A DNA stretch of 64,000 nucleotides from Burkholderiaceae bacterium (GTDB lineage Bacteria; Pseudomonadota; Gammaproteobacteria; Burkholderiales; Burkholderiaceae_E). A program made the position numbers and the translations under genes. The DNA is taken from NCBI GenBank assembly GCA_023954135.1, contig JAMLIN010000020.1:1-64000 (forward strand). The letters are read 5' to 3'. Positions 51,050-60,519 of the stretch are shown here, one piece after another; positions within the stretch are counted from its first letter, which is position 1; every line of letters begins with the position of its first letter. The notes under the pieces were generated by a model, which saw only the letters and a program-made list of their open reading frames with translations, was not told where the DNA came from and did not search any database.

Positions 51050-52255
51050 ATGCCCGAACTCGGCTTCGATCCCTCCCGCCTGGCCCGTATCGGCCGTCAC
51101 TTCGCCGCCTATGTCGATGACGGCCGCCTGCCGGGCTGGCAGGTGCAGGTCAGCCGCCGGGGCGAGATCGCCTACCGTGAGAACTACGGCTGGCGGGACA
51201 TCGAGAGCAGGCTGCCTGTCGAGGACGATACGGTGTTCCGCATCTACTCGATGACCAAGCCGATCACCTCCGTGGCGGTCATGATGCTGTACGAGGAAGG
51301 CCGTTTCGAGCTGACCGATCCGGTGGCCAGGTACCTGCCCGCGTTCGCGCAGATGCGCGTGCTCACCGGCGGGCCGGCGCTCAAGCCGGTGACGCGGCCG
51401 GCCACCGAGCCGATGCGCATCATGCACCTGCTCAACCACACCGCCGGCCTGACCTACGGCTTTCACCACATCCACGTGCAGGACGAGATCTACCGCAACG
51501 CCGGCTACGAATGGAGCGTGCCCAGGGACTACACGCTGGCACAGTGCGTGGATGACTGGGCCAGGCTGCCGTTGCGCTTCGACCCCGGCACGCGCTGGAA
51601 CTACTCCGTGTCCACCGACGTGTTGGGCCGTCTGGTGGAGGTCGTCTCGGGCCAGAGCCTGGACCAGTTCATGGAAGAGCGCATCTTCGGCCCGCTCGGC
51701 ATGAAGGACACCGCCTTCGCCCTGCGCGACGACCTCGGGGAGCGCCTGGGCGCCCTGTACGTCCCGGGCAAGGAGGGCAAGGCCGTGCGCAACGACGATT
51801 TCGGCGACATGGTGCGCGGCCCGGTCACTTTCCTCTCCGGCGGCGGCGGCCTGCTGTCCACCACCGCCGACTATCACCGCTTCACGCAGATGCTGTTGCG
51901 CGGCGGCGAGCTGGATGGCCAGCGCATCCTGGGCAGCCGCACGTTGCGCTACATGACGACCAATTCCCTGCCGGGCGGCCAGGACCTGAAGCAGTTCGGC
52001 ATTCCGCTCTTTGCCGAGGTGGCCTTCGACGGCCAGGGCTTCGGCCTGGGCTTTTCGGTGCTGCAGGACCCCATCGCCGCCGGCACTCTGGGCAGCCCGG
52101 GCGAATACGCCTGGGGCGGGGCGGCCAGCACTGCGTTCTGGGTGGATCCGGCCGAGGAGATCACCTGCATCTTCATGACCCAGCTGTTGCCTTCCAGCAC
52201 CCATCCCATCCGCACCCAACTGCGGCAACTGGTGTACTCGGCGCTGGTGGACTGA
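51050..52255 (+). CDS. serine hydrolase, class C beta-lactamase/esterase EstB fold
   Basis: 401 aa. The nucleophile motif SMTK follows FRIY at about residue 66, the YSVS Tyr motif is at about 183-186 (RWNYSVSTDVLGRLVE), and WGGAAST (near 360) corresponds to the third KTG-like box of this family. There is no signal peptide, unlike AmpC, and the family is mostly esterases or peptidases. Its ATG lies 45 bases after the element's right end. Which substrate it uses is unknown. Confidence 0.85.
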   Translation: MPELGFDPSRLARIGRHFAAYVDDGRLPGWQVQVSRRGEIAYRENYGWRDIESRLPVEDDTVFRIYSMTKPITSVAVMMLYEEGRFELTDPVARYLPAFAQMRVLTGGPALKPVTRPATEPMRIMHLLNHTAGLTYGFHHIHVQDEIYRNAGYEWSVPRDYTLAQCVDDWARLPLRFDPGTRWNYSVSTDVLGRLVEVVSGQSLDQFMEERIFGPLGMKDTAFALRDDLGERLGALYVPGKEGKAVRNDDFGDMVRGPVTFLSGGGGLLSTTADYHRFTQMLLRGGELDGQRILGSRTLRYMTTNSLPGGQDLKQFGIPLFAEVAFDGQGFGLGFSVLQDPIAAGTLGSPGEYAWGGAASTAFWVDPAEEITCIFMTQLLPSSTHPIRTQLRQLVYSALVD

Positions 52256-52385
52256 ACGCCTCTCGGGGCGGCTCGCCGCTCATACGGGTTCGCATTCGAT
52301 CGCATAGCAAGGCGGGGAGCCGCAGACAGTGCGCTTGCACGGCAAGGCGGCCCAACGCGGTTATACGGTTGAAGGCGAATCCGTA

Positions 52386-53261
52386 TCAGTCGTCCGGTTC
52401 CGCCGAGGCCCTCGCCAGCCAGTCGCGCGGGGACATGCCGACCCGGGCCGCGAACGCACGCGACAGTGCCGACGGGTTCGCGTAGCCGAGCTCGTCCGCG
52501 AGGATCTTGATCGGCCGGCCTTCGCGCAACCGGCTCTGCGCCAGCGCCATGCGCCAGTCGCTCAGGTAGTCGGCCGGCGTCTGGCCCACCACTTCCCGGA
52601 AGGTATTGGCGAACGCCGTGCGTGACATTCCGGCGCGTTCGGCCATGCGCTCGAGCGACCAGGGCTCGCCGGGGGCGTCGTGCATGGCGACCAGCGCGCG
52701 CGCCAGGCGCGGGTCGGACAGTCCGGTGATGAAGCCGGGCCGCACGCCGGCTTCCTGCGGATGGTCGAGCAGCCAGCGCATCAGCTGGATCACGACCACC
52801 TCGAAGATCCGGTCGGCCAGCAGGCGCTGACCGCAGCGTACCCGGTCGGTTTCGGAGAACAGCAGCTCGAGCGCCAGCTCCAGGCCCGAGACTCGTGCCA
52901 GCGGCAACGCGATCAAGGCAGGCAGGGCTCGCGCGAGCGGGTTGTACGAGCCGCCTTCGAAGTGCAGCCGGGCGCAGGTGAAATCGGAGCCTTCCGATGG
53001 CGGGTTGTGGAAGCGATGCGTGAAGGGGCGTGGATAGAGCAGCAGCGTCGGCTCGTCGAAGCGCATCGATTCGGGCACCTCGCGACTACCCGGATGGCTT
53101 ACCTCCAGCCGGCCGCGACGCAGCACATGCAGGTAACCATGCCCTTCGCAGGCGTCGAAGTGGTCGAGCCCGCACATCGGCCCCGAGTAATGCAGCCGGG
53201 CGTGCACCCGGAAGCGTTCGAGGACACCGGAAAGGCGATCGATGGGGTCGAGGGCCTGCAT
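52386..53261 (-). CDS. AraC-family regulator
   Basis: 291 aa. The N-terminal cupin-like AraC_binding half (LLLYPRPFTHRFHNPP) is followed by the two-helix DNA-binding domain with WSLERMAERAGMSRTAFANTFREVVGQTPADYLSDWRM and IKILADELGYANPSALSRAFAARVGMSPRDW. It is divergent from an exported-protein gene and an AhpD-like gene, and probably controls them. The Met chosen avoids a hydrophobic extension in front of the domain. Confidence 0.87.
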   Translation of the reverse strand: MQALDPIDRLSGVLERFRVHARLHYSGPMCGLDHFDACEGHGYLHVLRRGRLEVSHPGSREVPESMRFDEPTLLLYPRPFTHRFHNPPSEGSDFTCARLHFEGGSYNPLARALPALIALPLARVSGLELALELLFSETDRVRCGQRLLADRIFEVVVIQLMRWLLDHPQEAGVRPGFITGLSDPRLARALVAMHDAPGEPWSLERMAERAGMSRTAFANTFREVVGQTPADYLSDWRMALAQSRLREGRPIKILADELGYANPSALSRAFAARVGMSPRDWLARASAEPDD

Positions 53262-53361
53262 CTGTACGAATTGGTATTTTCGATGAACCGATTGAGTCCA
53301 ATCATACAGCGAGGCTGCCCATACTGCCTTCACCCAGGCATTCCACTGAAAAGGGCAGACC

Positions 53362-54111
53362 ATGAAATCACTGAAGCTCTCCGTTCTCCTCGCATCCCTG
53401 CTGGCCGGCTGGTCTGGTGGCGTCGTCGCTCACGGCGCCCATGACGGCGGCCTGGCCACCAGGGCCAGCGAGGCCGTCAAGGCGCCTTTCGACATCGTCC
53501 ACACCCGGATCTCCACCGAAGGCAACATCGCCACCGTCCACATGGCCGTCTCCGGCAAGGCCGGTACCACCCGCCCGGCGAAATCCGGCCAGCTCGCGGG
53601 CAGCTCGGTGTTCTCCTATGTCTGGCCGACGAGCATCGATCCGGCGGTGATCGGTTTCGAGCCGAAGGCCGGCATCCTGGCTTTTGCGGTCACATCCCAC
53701 CCCGATTTCGACGACACCCCGCTGTTCGACGAGAACGGCGACGGCAAGCTCGACAACGACGGCGACGTCTGGCACTCGCACTGGGTGGTCCTGCAGCCCG
53801 ATGAGGCCTGTGGGCAGGGTGCCCTGAAGGTGGTGGACATTCCCGCGGGCGCGAAACCGCGCTTGCCGAAGACCTGGCCGGGCCTGCCCATCCTGATCGA
53901 CAGCCCCGGCTGGACGCCGACCTTCGGCAACGAGACGGTCGAGGTGCGCGTGCCCTTCGACGACATCGGCCCCGTGGAAGCGGGCGCCTTCGATGGCGTG
54001 ACGGCCGCGCTGCGCGTCAATGCCAGTGTGCACAACCCGCTGCTGTGCGTCGTCGACGTGTTCAAGGTCGCATCCAGCGACCTGTCGTTGCCCGGCAAGG
54101 TCAACAAGTAG
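53362..54111 (+). CDS. exported protein with Ca-binding-like loop
   Basis: 249 aa. A signal peptide (KLSVLLASLLAGWSGGVVA) leads a beta-rich mature protein. DENGDGKLDNDGDVWHSHW (about 130-148) resembles an EF-hand calcium loop (DxDGDGxLDxDGD pattern). I do not recognise the family. It starts about 100 bases from the divergent AraC gene and is followed 54 bases later by an AhpD-like gene, so regulation is probably shared. Confidence 0.65.
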   Translation: MKSLKLSVLLASLLAGWSGGVVAHGAHDGGLATRASEAVKAPFDIVHTRISTEGNIATVHMAVSGKAGTTRPAKSGQLAGSSVFSYVWPTSIDPAVIGFEPKAGILAFAVTSHPDFDDTPLFDENGDGKLDNDGDVWHSHWVVLQPDEACGQGALKVVDIPAGAKPRLPKTWPGLPILIDSPGWTPTFGNETVEVRVPFDDIGPVEAGAFDGVTAALRVNASVHNPLLCVVDVFKVASSDLSLPGKVNK

Positions 54112-54165
54112 GGCGGCATCGCCGCCTGTCCTTCCCCTCCACCCGATTTTCTTCAGGAGATCGAC

Positions 54166-54699
54166 ATGTCCCGCGTCAACATCGAAACCCGACTCGCCCC
54201 CGCCGCCAGCCAGGCGCTGCTGGCCCAGATCGACCAGGCCTTCGGCGCCACGCCCAACATGTTCAAGGCCGTGGCCAACTCGCCGGCCGCCCTGCAGAGC
54301 ATGTGGGCCGCCTTCGGCGCGCTCGGCAAGGGCACCCTGGGTGCCCGGCTCGGTGAGCAGATCGCCGTTGCAATCGCCAACCGGAATCGCTGCGAATACT
54401 GCCTCGCGGCCCATACCGTGCTGGGCCAGAAGGCCGGCGCGTCCTCGGCCGAGATGTCCGCCGCCCAGGTCGGCCGGTCCGACGATGCCAGGACCGCGGC
54501 TGCACTGGCGTTCGCCCTGAAGGTGGTCGAGCAGCGCGCCCAGGTCAGCGATGCCGATGTCGCGAGCCTGCGCGAGGCCGGCTTCGGCGACGAGCAGATC
54601 GTCGAGATCATGGCGCACGTGGCGCTGAATCTCTTCACCAACTACATCAACGTCGCCCTGGATGTCCCGGTCGATTTCCCGAAGGTGGCTCTGAAGTGA
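54166..54699 (+). CDS. carboxymuconolactone decarboxylase / AhpD-like protein (second)
   Basis: 177 aa. The redox motif NRCEYCLAAHT has both cysteines and the His; FGATPNMFKAVANSPAALQSMWAAFGAL is the typical lead-in helix set. Distinct from the ECF41-linked copy. An AGGAG site precedes the ATG. It is the second gene of the AraC-divergent operon and probably acts on peroxides or related substrates. Confidence 0.87.
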   Translation: MSRVNIETRLAPAASQALLAQIDQAFGATPNMFKAVANSPAALQSMWAAFGALGKGTLGARLGEQIAVAIANRNRCEYCLAAHTVLGQKAGASSAEMSAAQVGRSDDARTAAALAFALKVVEQRAQVSDADVASLREAGFGDEQIVEIMAHVALNLFTNYINVALDVPVDFPKVALK

Positions 54700-54708
54700 G
54701 CCCGAGGG

Positions 54709-54730
54709 CCTCGCCCCGCGAGGGGCGAGG
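54709..54730 (+). terminator. strong hairpin after the AhpD-like gene
   Basis: CCTCGCCCC pairs perfectly with GGGGCGAGG around GCGA, ten bases after the stop codon. A U-tract is missing, so termination may be inefficient or factor-assisted. Confidence 0.5.
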
Positions 54731-54828
54731 TCCGTCCGCGACCATCGAGGGGTATCGTTGCCCGATGCCCGTCGAGGAGGCGAGAATCCCGAAGGCGCCA
54801 CGCATGGCGGTATGAAGAGGATGCGGGC

Positions 54829-55449
54829 ATGCTTCGGCACTGCGTAGAACGGCTGATTCGCTGCCGTCCGGGCACGCTCATGGCGGGAGTCGCGCTGTTC
54901 CTGTCCGTTGGCGGCGTGACGGCACAGGACTACATGGGTATGGCCGAGCTCTACGGCCAGGGTGTCGTCAATTCGCTCGGCAACCAGATCCGGTCCGCGG
55001 GCATCCGATCATCGATGGGCGAGGGCGGGAGGACATCGGGGGGCGCGACCTCCGGCTCCGCCGCTTCCTGGCCAACCCACATCACGGCAGGCAGCGTCGG
55101 GTCGCACATATTCACCGTCGATGAGTTGATGGCGATGAATGCCGCCGATTCATCGCGCATGCGGCAGATGCTGGAGGGCCGGAAGATCCGCGTCAACGGC
55201 ACCGTGGTGCATCCGCCCACGGTAGGCAATGCGATCAATCTGGTCGATGGGAGCGGGCGGCGGTTCCAGGTGTTCGCGTCCTTCCGGGACGGCAGAGGCA
55301 AGCCGCAGGCCGGGGCCCGCGTGACGATCGAGGGAACCGTCGACCGCGTCCGGCGAACCACGATGAACCTGCGCAACCCGCGGGTCACTGGCAAGGGGGG
55401 CCCGATCGGCTGGGGCGACGGCGGCCGGGCGACAGGCTCGCCCTCATGA
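54829..55449 (+). CDS. exported OB-fold-like protein of unknown function
   Basis: 206 aa. An N-terminal signal/anchor (AGVALFLSVGGVTAQ) is followed by a Gly/Ser-rich stretch (about 55-80) and a C-terminal domain KIRVNGTVVHPPTVGNAINLVDG ... GARVTIEGTVDRVRRTTMNLRNP. The alternating strand pattern fits an OB-fold of the tRNA_anti-like kind used by exported proteins. No specific role is evident and no operon partner lies close on the same strand. Confidence 0.5.
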   Translation: MLRHCVERLIRCRPGTLMAGVALFLSVGGVTAQDYMGMAELYGQGVVNSLGNQIRSAGIRSSMGEGGRTSGGATSGSAASWPTHITAGSVGSHIFTVDELMAMNAADSSRMRQMLEGRKIRVNGTVVHPPTVGNAINLVDGSGRRFQVFASFRDGRGKPQAGARVTIEGTVDRVRRTTMNLRNPRVTGKGGPIGWGDGGRATGSPS

Positions 55450-55498
55450 TGGCCAATCATGCGGAGCTCGTCGACATCACGGCTACACCGGAAGCCAG

Positions 55499-55726
55499 AT
55501 GGCGAGCTGGCCGCCGATGACGCTGCTCGACGTCGCGGTTCCCGGCTCCCATGTCGTTCATGCCGGCCTGCCCTGAGGCGGAGGCTTCGAGCCGATCTGG
55601 CTCGAGCACGACCAGCGGGTGATCAACTGCCAGGTCATGATCGCGCTGACCAAGGGGCCGATGGTCGATCATCTGACCGGGCTCATGAAGGAGTACCACG
55701 AGCTCGCGAAGACGAGGAGCGATTGA
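55499..55726 (+). pseudogene. interrupted reading frame of unknown family
   Basis: An ATG-led frame reads TLLDVAVPGSHVVHAGLP, meets a TGA at 55574, then reopens in the same frame as GGGFEPIWLEHDQRVINCQVMI ... MVDHLTGLMKEYHELAKTRSD before its stop. This looks like one protein with an in-frame stop. I do not recognise it. Confidence 0.3.
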
Positions 55727-55878
55727 GGGACGGCAGCCTGTCGATCACGGAGATCGCCGAACGGCTCGGCTTCGCCGACCTGTCCACGTTCTCTCAGGCA
55801 TTCAAGCGCTGGTTCGGGGTGTCCCCCCGGAACTTCGCCCTTGCTGCGAGAGCAGGAGCGCCCGCAGCCATCGGATGA
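55723..55878 (+). pseudogene. AraC-family C-terminal HTH fragment
   Basis: 51 codons: LRDGSLSITEIAERLGFADLSTFSQAFKRWFGVSPRNF is the second helix-turn-helix of an AraC regulator with the usual GFxDxSxFSxAFKRxFGxSP pattern. The first HTH and effector domain are absent; the preceding DNA is in another frame and broken. It abuts the interrupted frame and is probably a decay product. Confidence 0.65.
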
Positions 55879-55905
55879 TCCGGCTTCGCATGAGAGGACC
55901 GTCGG

Positions 55906-56796
55906 CTACCGGGCCTCGTCCTGCCGGGCCATCTCCATGAAGCTGCGCAGGTAGTCGATGCGCAAATCGCCCTCGCGCACGCCGAGGTGGATCTGCTTGG
56001 CGACGCCCTGTCGCCCGAGGCGTAGCGGCACGATGTCCATCCTGTCGGCGTATTCCTCGGCGAGCCAGCGGGGAAGGGCGGCGACGCCGCGTCCGCCGGC
56101 CACCATCTGCAGCATGATGTCGGTGGTCTCGATCGTCTTGTGGCGACGCGGAGTGACGCTGGCGGGCATAAGGAACCTGGTGTAGATGTCCAGCCGCTCG
56201 ATGCTCACCGGATAGGTGATCAGCGTCTCGGGGACCAGTTGCCTCGGCTCGACCCAGGTTCGGCCCCCGAGCGGGTGTCGCCGGCTCACGACGAGCACCT
56301 GCTCGTAGTCGAAGACCGGTTCGAAGTGCAGGCCCGGCCTGGGCATCGGGTCGGGCGTCACCAGCAGGTCGATCTCGTAGGCGAACAGCGCCCCGATGCC
56401 GCCGAACTGGAACTTCTGCTTGACGTCCACATCGACGTCCGGCCAGGCGGCGAGGTAGGGCGAGACCACCTTCAGCAGCCACTGGTAGCAGGGGTGGCAT
56501 TCCATGCCGATCCGCAGGGTGCCGCGCTCACCCTGCGCGAACTGCTGCAGGCGCTCTTCGGCCAGATCCAGCTGAGGCAGGACGCGGTTCGCAACCGCGA
56601 GCAGGTACTGGCCTGCCTGGGTGAGCCGCAGGCTGCGGCCTTCCCGGACCCATACCTCGGTGCCGAGCTTCTCCTCGAGCTTGCGGACCGAGTGGCTCAG
56701 CGCCGACTGGGTCAGGCAGAGCCTGGCGGCGGCGGCGGTCAGCGAGCCTTGCCGGTCGACTTCCCGAACGATCGCCAGGTGGATTCTTTCGATCAT
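55906..56796 (-). CDS. metR: MetR, LysR-type activator of methionine biosynthesis
   Basis: 296 aa. MIERIHLAIVREVDRQGSLTAAAARLCLTQSALSHSVRKLEEKLG is the MetR-type winged helix; MECHPCYQWLLKVVSPYLAAWPDVDVDV in the effector domain is a MetR hallmark that senses homocysteine. Divergent from metE, as in E. coli. The start ATG lies inside a TGAATTCA palindrome. Confidence 0.93.
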   Translation of the reverse strand: MIERIHLAIVREVDRQGSLTAAAARLCLTQSALSHSVRKLEEKLGTEVWVREGRSLRLTQAGQYLLAVANRVLPQLDLAEERLQQFAQGERGTLRIGMECHPCYQWLLKVVSPYLAAWPDVDVDVKQKFQFGGIGALFAYEIDLLVTPDPMPRPGLHFEPVFDYEQVLVVSRRHPLGGRTWVEPRQLVPETLITYPVSIERLDIYTRFLMPASVTPRRHKTIETTDIMLQMVAGGRGVAALPRWLAEEYADRMDIVPLRLGRQGVAKQIHLGVREGDLRIDYLRSFMEMARQDEAR

Positions 56797-56820
56797 GAAT
56801 TCATGAATGGAAATAATTCA
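56796..56820. promoter_or_regulatory. probable MetR operator region
   Basis: TGAATTCA (56796-56803), TGAA (56804-56807) and TTCA (56817-56820) form clustered half-sites in the divergent metR/metE interval. The classical MetR site is TGAA-N5-TTCA; spacing here differs (N0 and N9), so the precise site is uncertain. Confidence 0.4.
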
Positions 56821-56900
56821 TCTGTGAGAAATGACCATTTTACTTCATGGATGCACACAACTACGATGCCTATTTTTCAGGCAACAGGCGCACGGCTTCC

Positions 56901-59192
56901 ATGGTCACCACGCACAACCTCGGCTTTCCGCGCATCGGCGCGAAGCGGGAACTGAAATTCGCGCTCGAGTCGTACTGGAAGGGGCAGTCCTCCCGCGACG
57001 AGCTGGAGGCGGTAGGCGCCCGGCTGCGCCAGCGTCACTGGGCGGACCAGGCCGGCGTCGACCTCGTGCCGGTGGGCGACTTCTCCTTCTACGACCAGGT
57101 GCTCGACATGAGCTTCACGCTGGGCAACCTGCCCGAGCGTGTGCGCGGCTTTCATGGGGACGTGCTGGACAACTACTTCCGCGTCGCCCGCGGACGCTCC
57201 GCGCAGTCGGGCGATGACCATGCGGCCTGCTGCGGCGGCGTGGCCGCCGGCGAGATGACCAAGTGGTTCGACACCAACTACCACTACATCGTGCCGGAGT
57301 TCCATGCGGATACGGCGTTCGAGCTCGATGCCTCGCGCCTGCTGTCCCAGCTCGACGAGGCGCGCCGACAGGGCGTCAGGCCCAAGCCGGTGATCATCGG
57401 GCCGGTGACCTATCTCGCCATCGGCAAGGCCAAGGACGACTCGAACCGGCTGGCCCTGCTGGAGCGGCTGCTGCCGGTCTACGCCGAGCTGCTCGGCATG
57501 CTGGCCGCCGAGGGCGTCGAATGGGTGCAGATCGACGAGCCGCTTCTGGTGACCGAGCTGGACGAGGGCTGGCGCCATGCCTTCAATACCGCCTACCATC
57601 AGCTCAAGGCATGCCGCATCAAGATCCTGCTGGCCAGCTATTTCGGCGAGCTGCGGGAGAACGCCTGGCTCGCGGCCAACCTCCCCGTGGCCGGCCTGCA
57701 CATCGACGCGATCAACGACCGCCAGGGCGTGCTGCCGCTCATCAACCTGATGCCCGAGCACAAGGTGCTGTCGCTCGGTGTCATCAACGGTCGCAACATC
57801 TGGAAGACCGATCTCGGTGCCGCACTCGACTGGCTCGAGCCCCTGGCCGGGCGACTCGGCGATCGCCTGTGGATCGCGCCCTCGTGCTCGCTGCTGCATG
57901 TGCCGGTGGACCTGGAAAGCGAGCGGAAGCTGGATGCCGAGGTCGCGTCCTGGCTGGCGTTCGCTCTGCAGAAGCTGGGCGAGCTGCGGGTGCTCGCCGC
58001 CGCGCTGAACCAGGGCCGGGATGCGGTCAAGGCCGAGCTTTCGGCCAACCGCGCCGCCATCGAGGCGCGCCGCAGCTCGCCACGCGTCAGCAACCCGGCC
58101 GTGAAGGCCGCCCTGGCCGGGGTCGATGCAGCGCTGGGTGAGCGTCAGCATGCCTATGCCGAACGCGCCGCGAGGCAGGCCGAGCTGCTGAAGCTGCCGA
58201 AGTTTCCCACCACGACCATCGGCTCCTTCCCGCAGACGGCGGAGATCCGCAAGGTCCGCAACCAGTTCAAGGCGGGCGAGATCGACGAGACGGCCTACAG
58301 GGTGGCGATGCAGGCCGAGATCACCCGCTCGGTGCGGGAGCAGGAGGCCCTGGGCCTGGACGTGCTGGTGCACGGCGAGGCCGAGCGCAACGACATGGTC
58401 GAGTACTTCGGCGAGCAGCTCGAGGGCTATGCCTTCAGCCAGCTGGGCTGGGTGCAGTCCTACGGCTCGCGCTGCGTGAAGCCGCCGATCCTGTTCGGCG
58501 ACATCAGCCGGCCGAAGGCGATGACGGTGGAATGGATCAAATACGCCCAGTCGCTGACCGGCAAGCCGATGAAGGGCATGCTGACGGGCCCGGTCACCAT
58601 CCTCAACTGGTCCTTCGTGCGCGACGACCAGCCGCGCTCGGTATCGTGCCGGCAGCTCGCGCTGGCCATCCGCGAGGAGGTGCTCGACCTCGAGCGCGCC
58701 GGAGTGCACATCATCCAGATCGATGAGGCGGCCTTGCGTGAGGGGCTCCCGCTGCGACGCTCGCAATGGCAGGAGTACCTGGACTGGGCGGTGGAGTGCT
58801 TCCGCATCACCGCCAACGGCGTGCGCGACGAGACGCAGATCCACACCCACATGTGCTATTCGGAGTTCAACGACATCATCGCGTCGATCGCCGGGATGGA
58901 CGCCGACGTCATCACGATCGAGACCTCGCGCTCGGACATGGAGCTGCTCGATGCCTTCGACGATTTCAGCTACCCGAACGAGATCGGCCCCGGGGTGTAC
59001 GACATCCACTCGCCCAACATCCCGACGCAGGAGCACATCGTGCAGCTGATGCGCAAGGCCGCCCGCCGCATCCCGGCCGAGAGGCTCTGGGTCAACCCGG
59101 ACTGCGGGCTCAAGACGCGCCAGTGGGGCGAGGTGATTCCGGCGCTCGCCAACATGGTGGCGGCCGCCCGGACGCTTCGCGAGGCGGGCTGA
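56901..59192 (+). CDS. metE: cobalamin-independent methionine synthase MetE
   Basis: 763 aa from [28 protein letters not shown], the position where MetE proteins normally start; a further ATG lies 18 codons upstream. Folate/substrate region and the C-terminal catalytic domain are complete: the zinc-binding His in [11 protein letters not shown], the Glu of [18 protein letters not shown], and the second Cys in [12 protein letters not shown]. It transfers a methyl group from methyltetrahydrofolate polyglutamate to homocysteine. MetE does not need B12 and its catalytic site is oxidation-sensitive, which is relevant beside the Msr/catalase block. Confidence 0.97.
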   Translation: MVTTHNLGFPRIGAKRELKFALESYWKGQSSRDELEAVGARLRQRHWADQAGVDLVPVGDFSFYDQVLDMSFTLGNLPERVRGFHGDVLDNYFRVARGRSAQSGDDHAACCGGVAAGEMTKWFDTNYHYIVPEFHADTAFELDASRLLSQLDEARRQGVRPKPVIIGPVTYLAIGKAKDDSNRLALLERLLPVYAELLGMLAAEGVEWVQIDEPLLVTELDEGWRHAFNTAYHQLKACRIKILLASYFGELRENAWLAANLPVAGLHIDAINDRQGVLPLINLMPEHKVLSLGVINGRNIWKTDLGAALDWLEPLAGRLGDRLWIAPSCSLLHVPVDLESERKLDAEVASWLAFALQKLGELRVLAAALNQGRDAVKAELSANRAAIEARRSSPRVSNPAVKAALAGVDAALGERQHAYAERAARQAELLKLPKFPTTTIGSFPQTAEIRKVRNQFKAGEIDETAYRVAMQAEITRSVREQEALGLDVLVHGEAERNDMVEYFGEQLEGYAFSQLGWVQSYGSRCVKPPILFGDISRPKAMTVEWIKYAQSLTGKPMKGMLTGPVTILNWSFVRDDQPRSVSCRQLALAIREEVLDLERAGVHIIQIDEAALREGLPLRRSQWQEYLDWAVECFRITANGVRDETQIHTHMCYSEFNDIIASIAGMDADVITIETSRSDMELLDAFDDFSYPNEIGPGVYDIHSPNIPTQEHIVQLMRKAARRIPAERLWVNPDCGLKTRQWGEVIPALANMVAAARTLREAG

Positions 59193-59247
59193 ACGGGACG
59201 GCGAGACCGGCATATCATGGCGGGTCCGTTCATTGCAGCGACCCGTC

Positions 59248-59787
59248 ATGACCCGTTCATCCCCAAATAGCCCAGACTGGCCCGCGGCCATCTTCAGAGT
59301 GCTCAAGGCCGGCCGGACGCGGCAGGTCGCGTACGTGCCCGACGCCGGCCACTCGCACCTGATCCGTAGCGCGATCGCCGATCCGGATATCGAGGACGTC
59401 GTGCTGACGACCGAGGAAGAGGGAGTGGCGCTCGCCTGCGGCGCATGGCTGGGTGGCCAGCGCGCCGTGCTGTTGATGCAGAGCAGCGGCGTGGGCAACT
59501 GCATCAACATGTTCTCGCTCCTGCAGGCGGCGGATTTCCCCTTCTTCGCGCTGGTGACGATGCGTGGCGAGTACGCCGAGTTCAATCCCTGGCAGGGCCC
59601 CATGGGCAAGGCCACCCGGGGCGCCCTCGAGCTGATGGGGATCCAGGTACTGCGGGTGTCGCGTCCCGAGGACGTCGAGGACGTGGTTCGGGCCGGGTTC
59701 GATGCGGCCTTCGATGCCGGCGGAAAGGTTGCGGTGCTGCTCGGGCAGAACCTCGTCGGCCGCAAGGAATGGGAGCGCGAGCAATGA
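59248..59787 (+). CDS. ThDP-dependent decarboxylase, alpha subunit (ComD-like)
   Basis: 179 aa. This is the PYR half of a two-subunit thiamine diphosphate enzyme: YVPDAGHSHLIRSAI, the activating Glu in LTTEEEGVALACGAWLGG and SSGVGNCINMFSLL. The closest types are sulfopyruvate decarboxylase ComD and phosphonopyruvate-decarboxylase-like proteins. It overlaps the beta-subunit gene (ATGA). The substrate is not certain. Confidence 0.83.
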   Translation: MTRSSPNSPDWPAAIFRVLKAGRTRQVAYVPDAGHSHLIRSAIADPDIEDVVLTTEEEGVALACGAWLGGQRAVLLMQSSGVGNCINMFSLLQAADFPFFALVTMRGEYAEFNPWQGPMGKATRGALELMGIQVLRVSRPEDVEDVVRAGFDAAFDAGGKVAVLLGQNLVGRKEWEREQ

Positions 59788-60395
59788 GCAAGACGAGCAC
59801 CGGAGAAACGAAGGCCGTCCGGGGCGTCGGCCGCCGCGAATTCGTCTCGAAGCTGCTGTCCCGGGTGCCGGAAGCCCTGGTGGTGAGCGGGCTCGGCTCC
59901 CCCACCTACGATGTGTTCGCCGCCGGCGATCGCGAGACCAACTACTATCTCTGGGGGGCAATGGGCGGGGCCGCCCCGCTCGGCCTCGGACTGGCGCTTG
60001 CGCAGCCCGACCGATCGGTCGTCGTCGTCACCGGCGACGGCGAGCAATTGATGGGCATCGGCAGCCTCGGCACGATCGCCGTCAAGCAGCCACGGAACCT
60101 CACGATCGTGGTGCTGGACAACGGGCACTATGGGGAGACTGGCATGCAGCGCAGCCACGCCGGCCTGGGCTCCGACCTGGTCGCCGTGGCCAGGGGTTTC
60201 GGCATCGCCGATGCCTTCGCGGTCGACACGCTCGCGGGCCACGAGGAGGTCGCCCGTCGCATCGCGGCACGCGACGGTGTGGCTTTCGCCCGGATCCTCG
60301 TCAACGCCGACGAGGTACCGCGCGCGTTGCCCCCGCGCGACGGGCCGTTCATCAAGAACCGCTTTCGAAGCGCCCTGGGCCTGTCGCCCTTCTAG
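59784..60395 (+). CDS. ThDP-dependent decarboxylase, beta subunit (ComE-like)
   Basis: 203 aa. PP half of the enzyme: the cofactor motif GDGEQLMGIGSLGTIA through to VVLDNGHYGETG supplies the magnesium/diphosphate site. GAMGGAAPLGLGLALAQPDRSVVVV is the lead helix-strand. It needs the alpha subunit to form the active site. An SsuABC/NMT1-type transporter is encoded a kilobase downstream, in keeping with organosulfonate or related acid use, but this is inference. Confidence 0.84.
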   Translation: MSKTSTGETKAVRGVGRREFVSKLLSRVPEALVVSGLGSPTYDVFAAGDRETNYYLWGAMGGAAPLGLGLALAQPDRSVVVVTGDGEQLMGIGSLGTIAVKQPRNLTIVVLDNGHYGETGMQRSHAGLGSDLVAVARGFGIADAFAVDTLAGHEEVARRIAARDGVAFARILVNADEVPRALPPRDGPFIKNRFRSALGLSPF

Positions 60396-60474
60396 CCGAG
60401 ATTCCGCCTGGAGCTCCCGACTTCGAGCGCCGGACGGGATGGGGCCGGCGGCAGGGATCATTCCTCTTGTTATC

Positions 60475-60493
60475 GACAATGAGAAGCATTCGC
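60475..60493 (+). promoter_or_regulatory. Fur-box-like sequence
   Basis: GACAATGAGAAGCATTCGC matches the 19-base Fur consensus (GATAATGATAATCATTATC) at 14 positions and lies about 30 bases before the DUF2325 start. It suggests iron-dependent repression of that gene. Confidence 0.5.
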
Positions 60494-60519
60494 AGTAAAA
60501 TGCTTCACGAGCAAGGCAG

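Noticed and set aside
51050-52255. AmpC-type antibiotic resistance beta-lactamase
   Set aside because: No signal peptide and EstB-like motifs; an esterase or peptidase role is more likely.
56797-56900. Cobalamin or SAM riboswitch in the metE leader
   Set aside because: The leader is short, lacks the conserved elements, and MetR control explains the arrangement.
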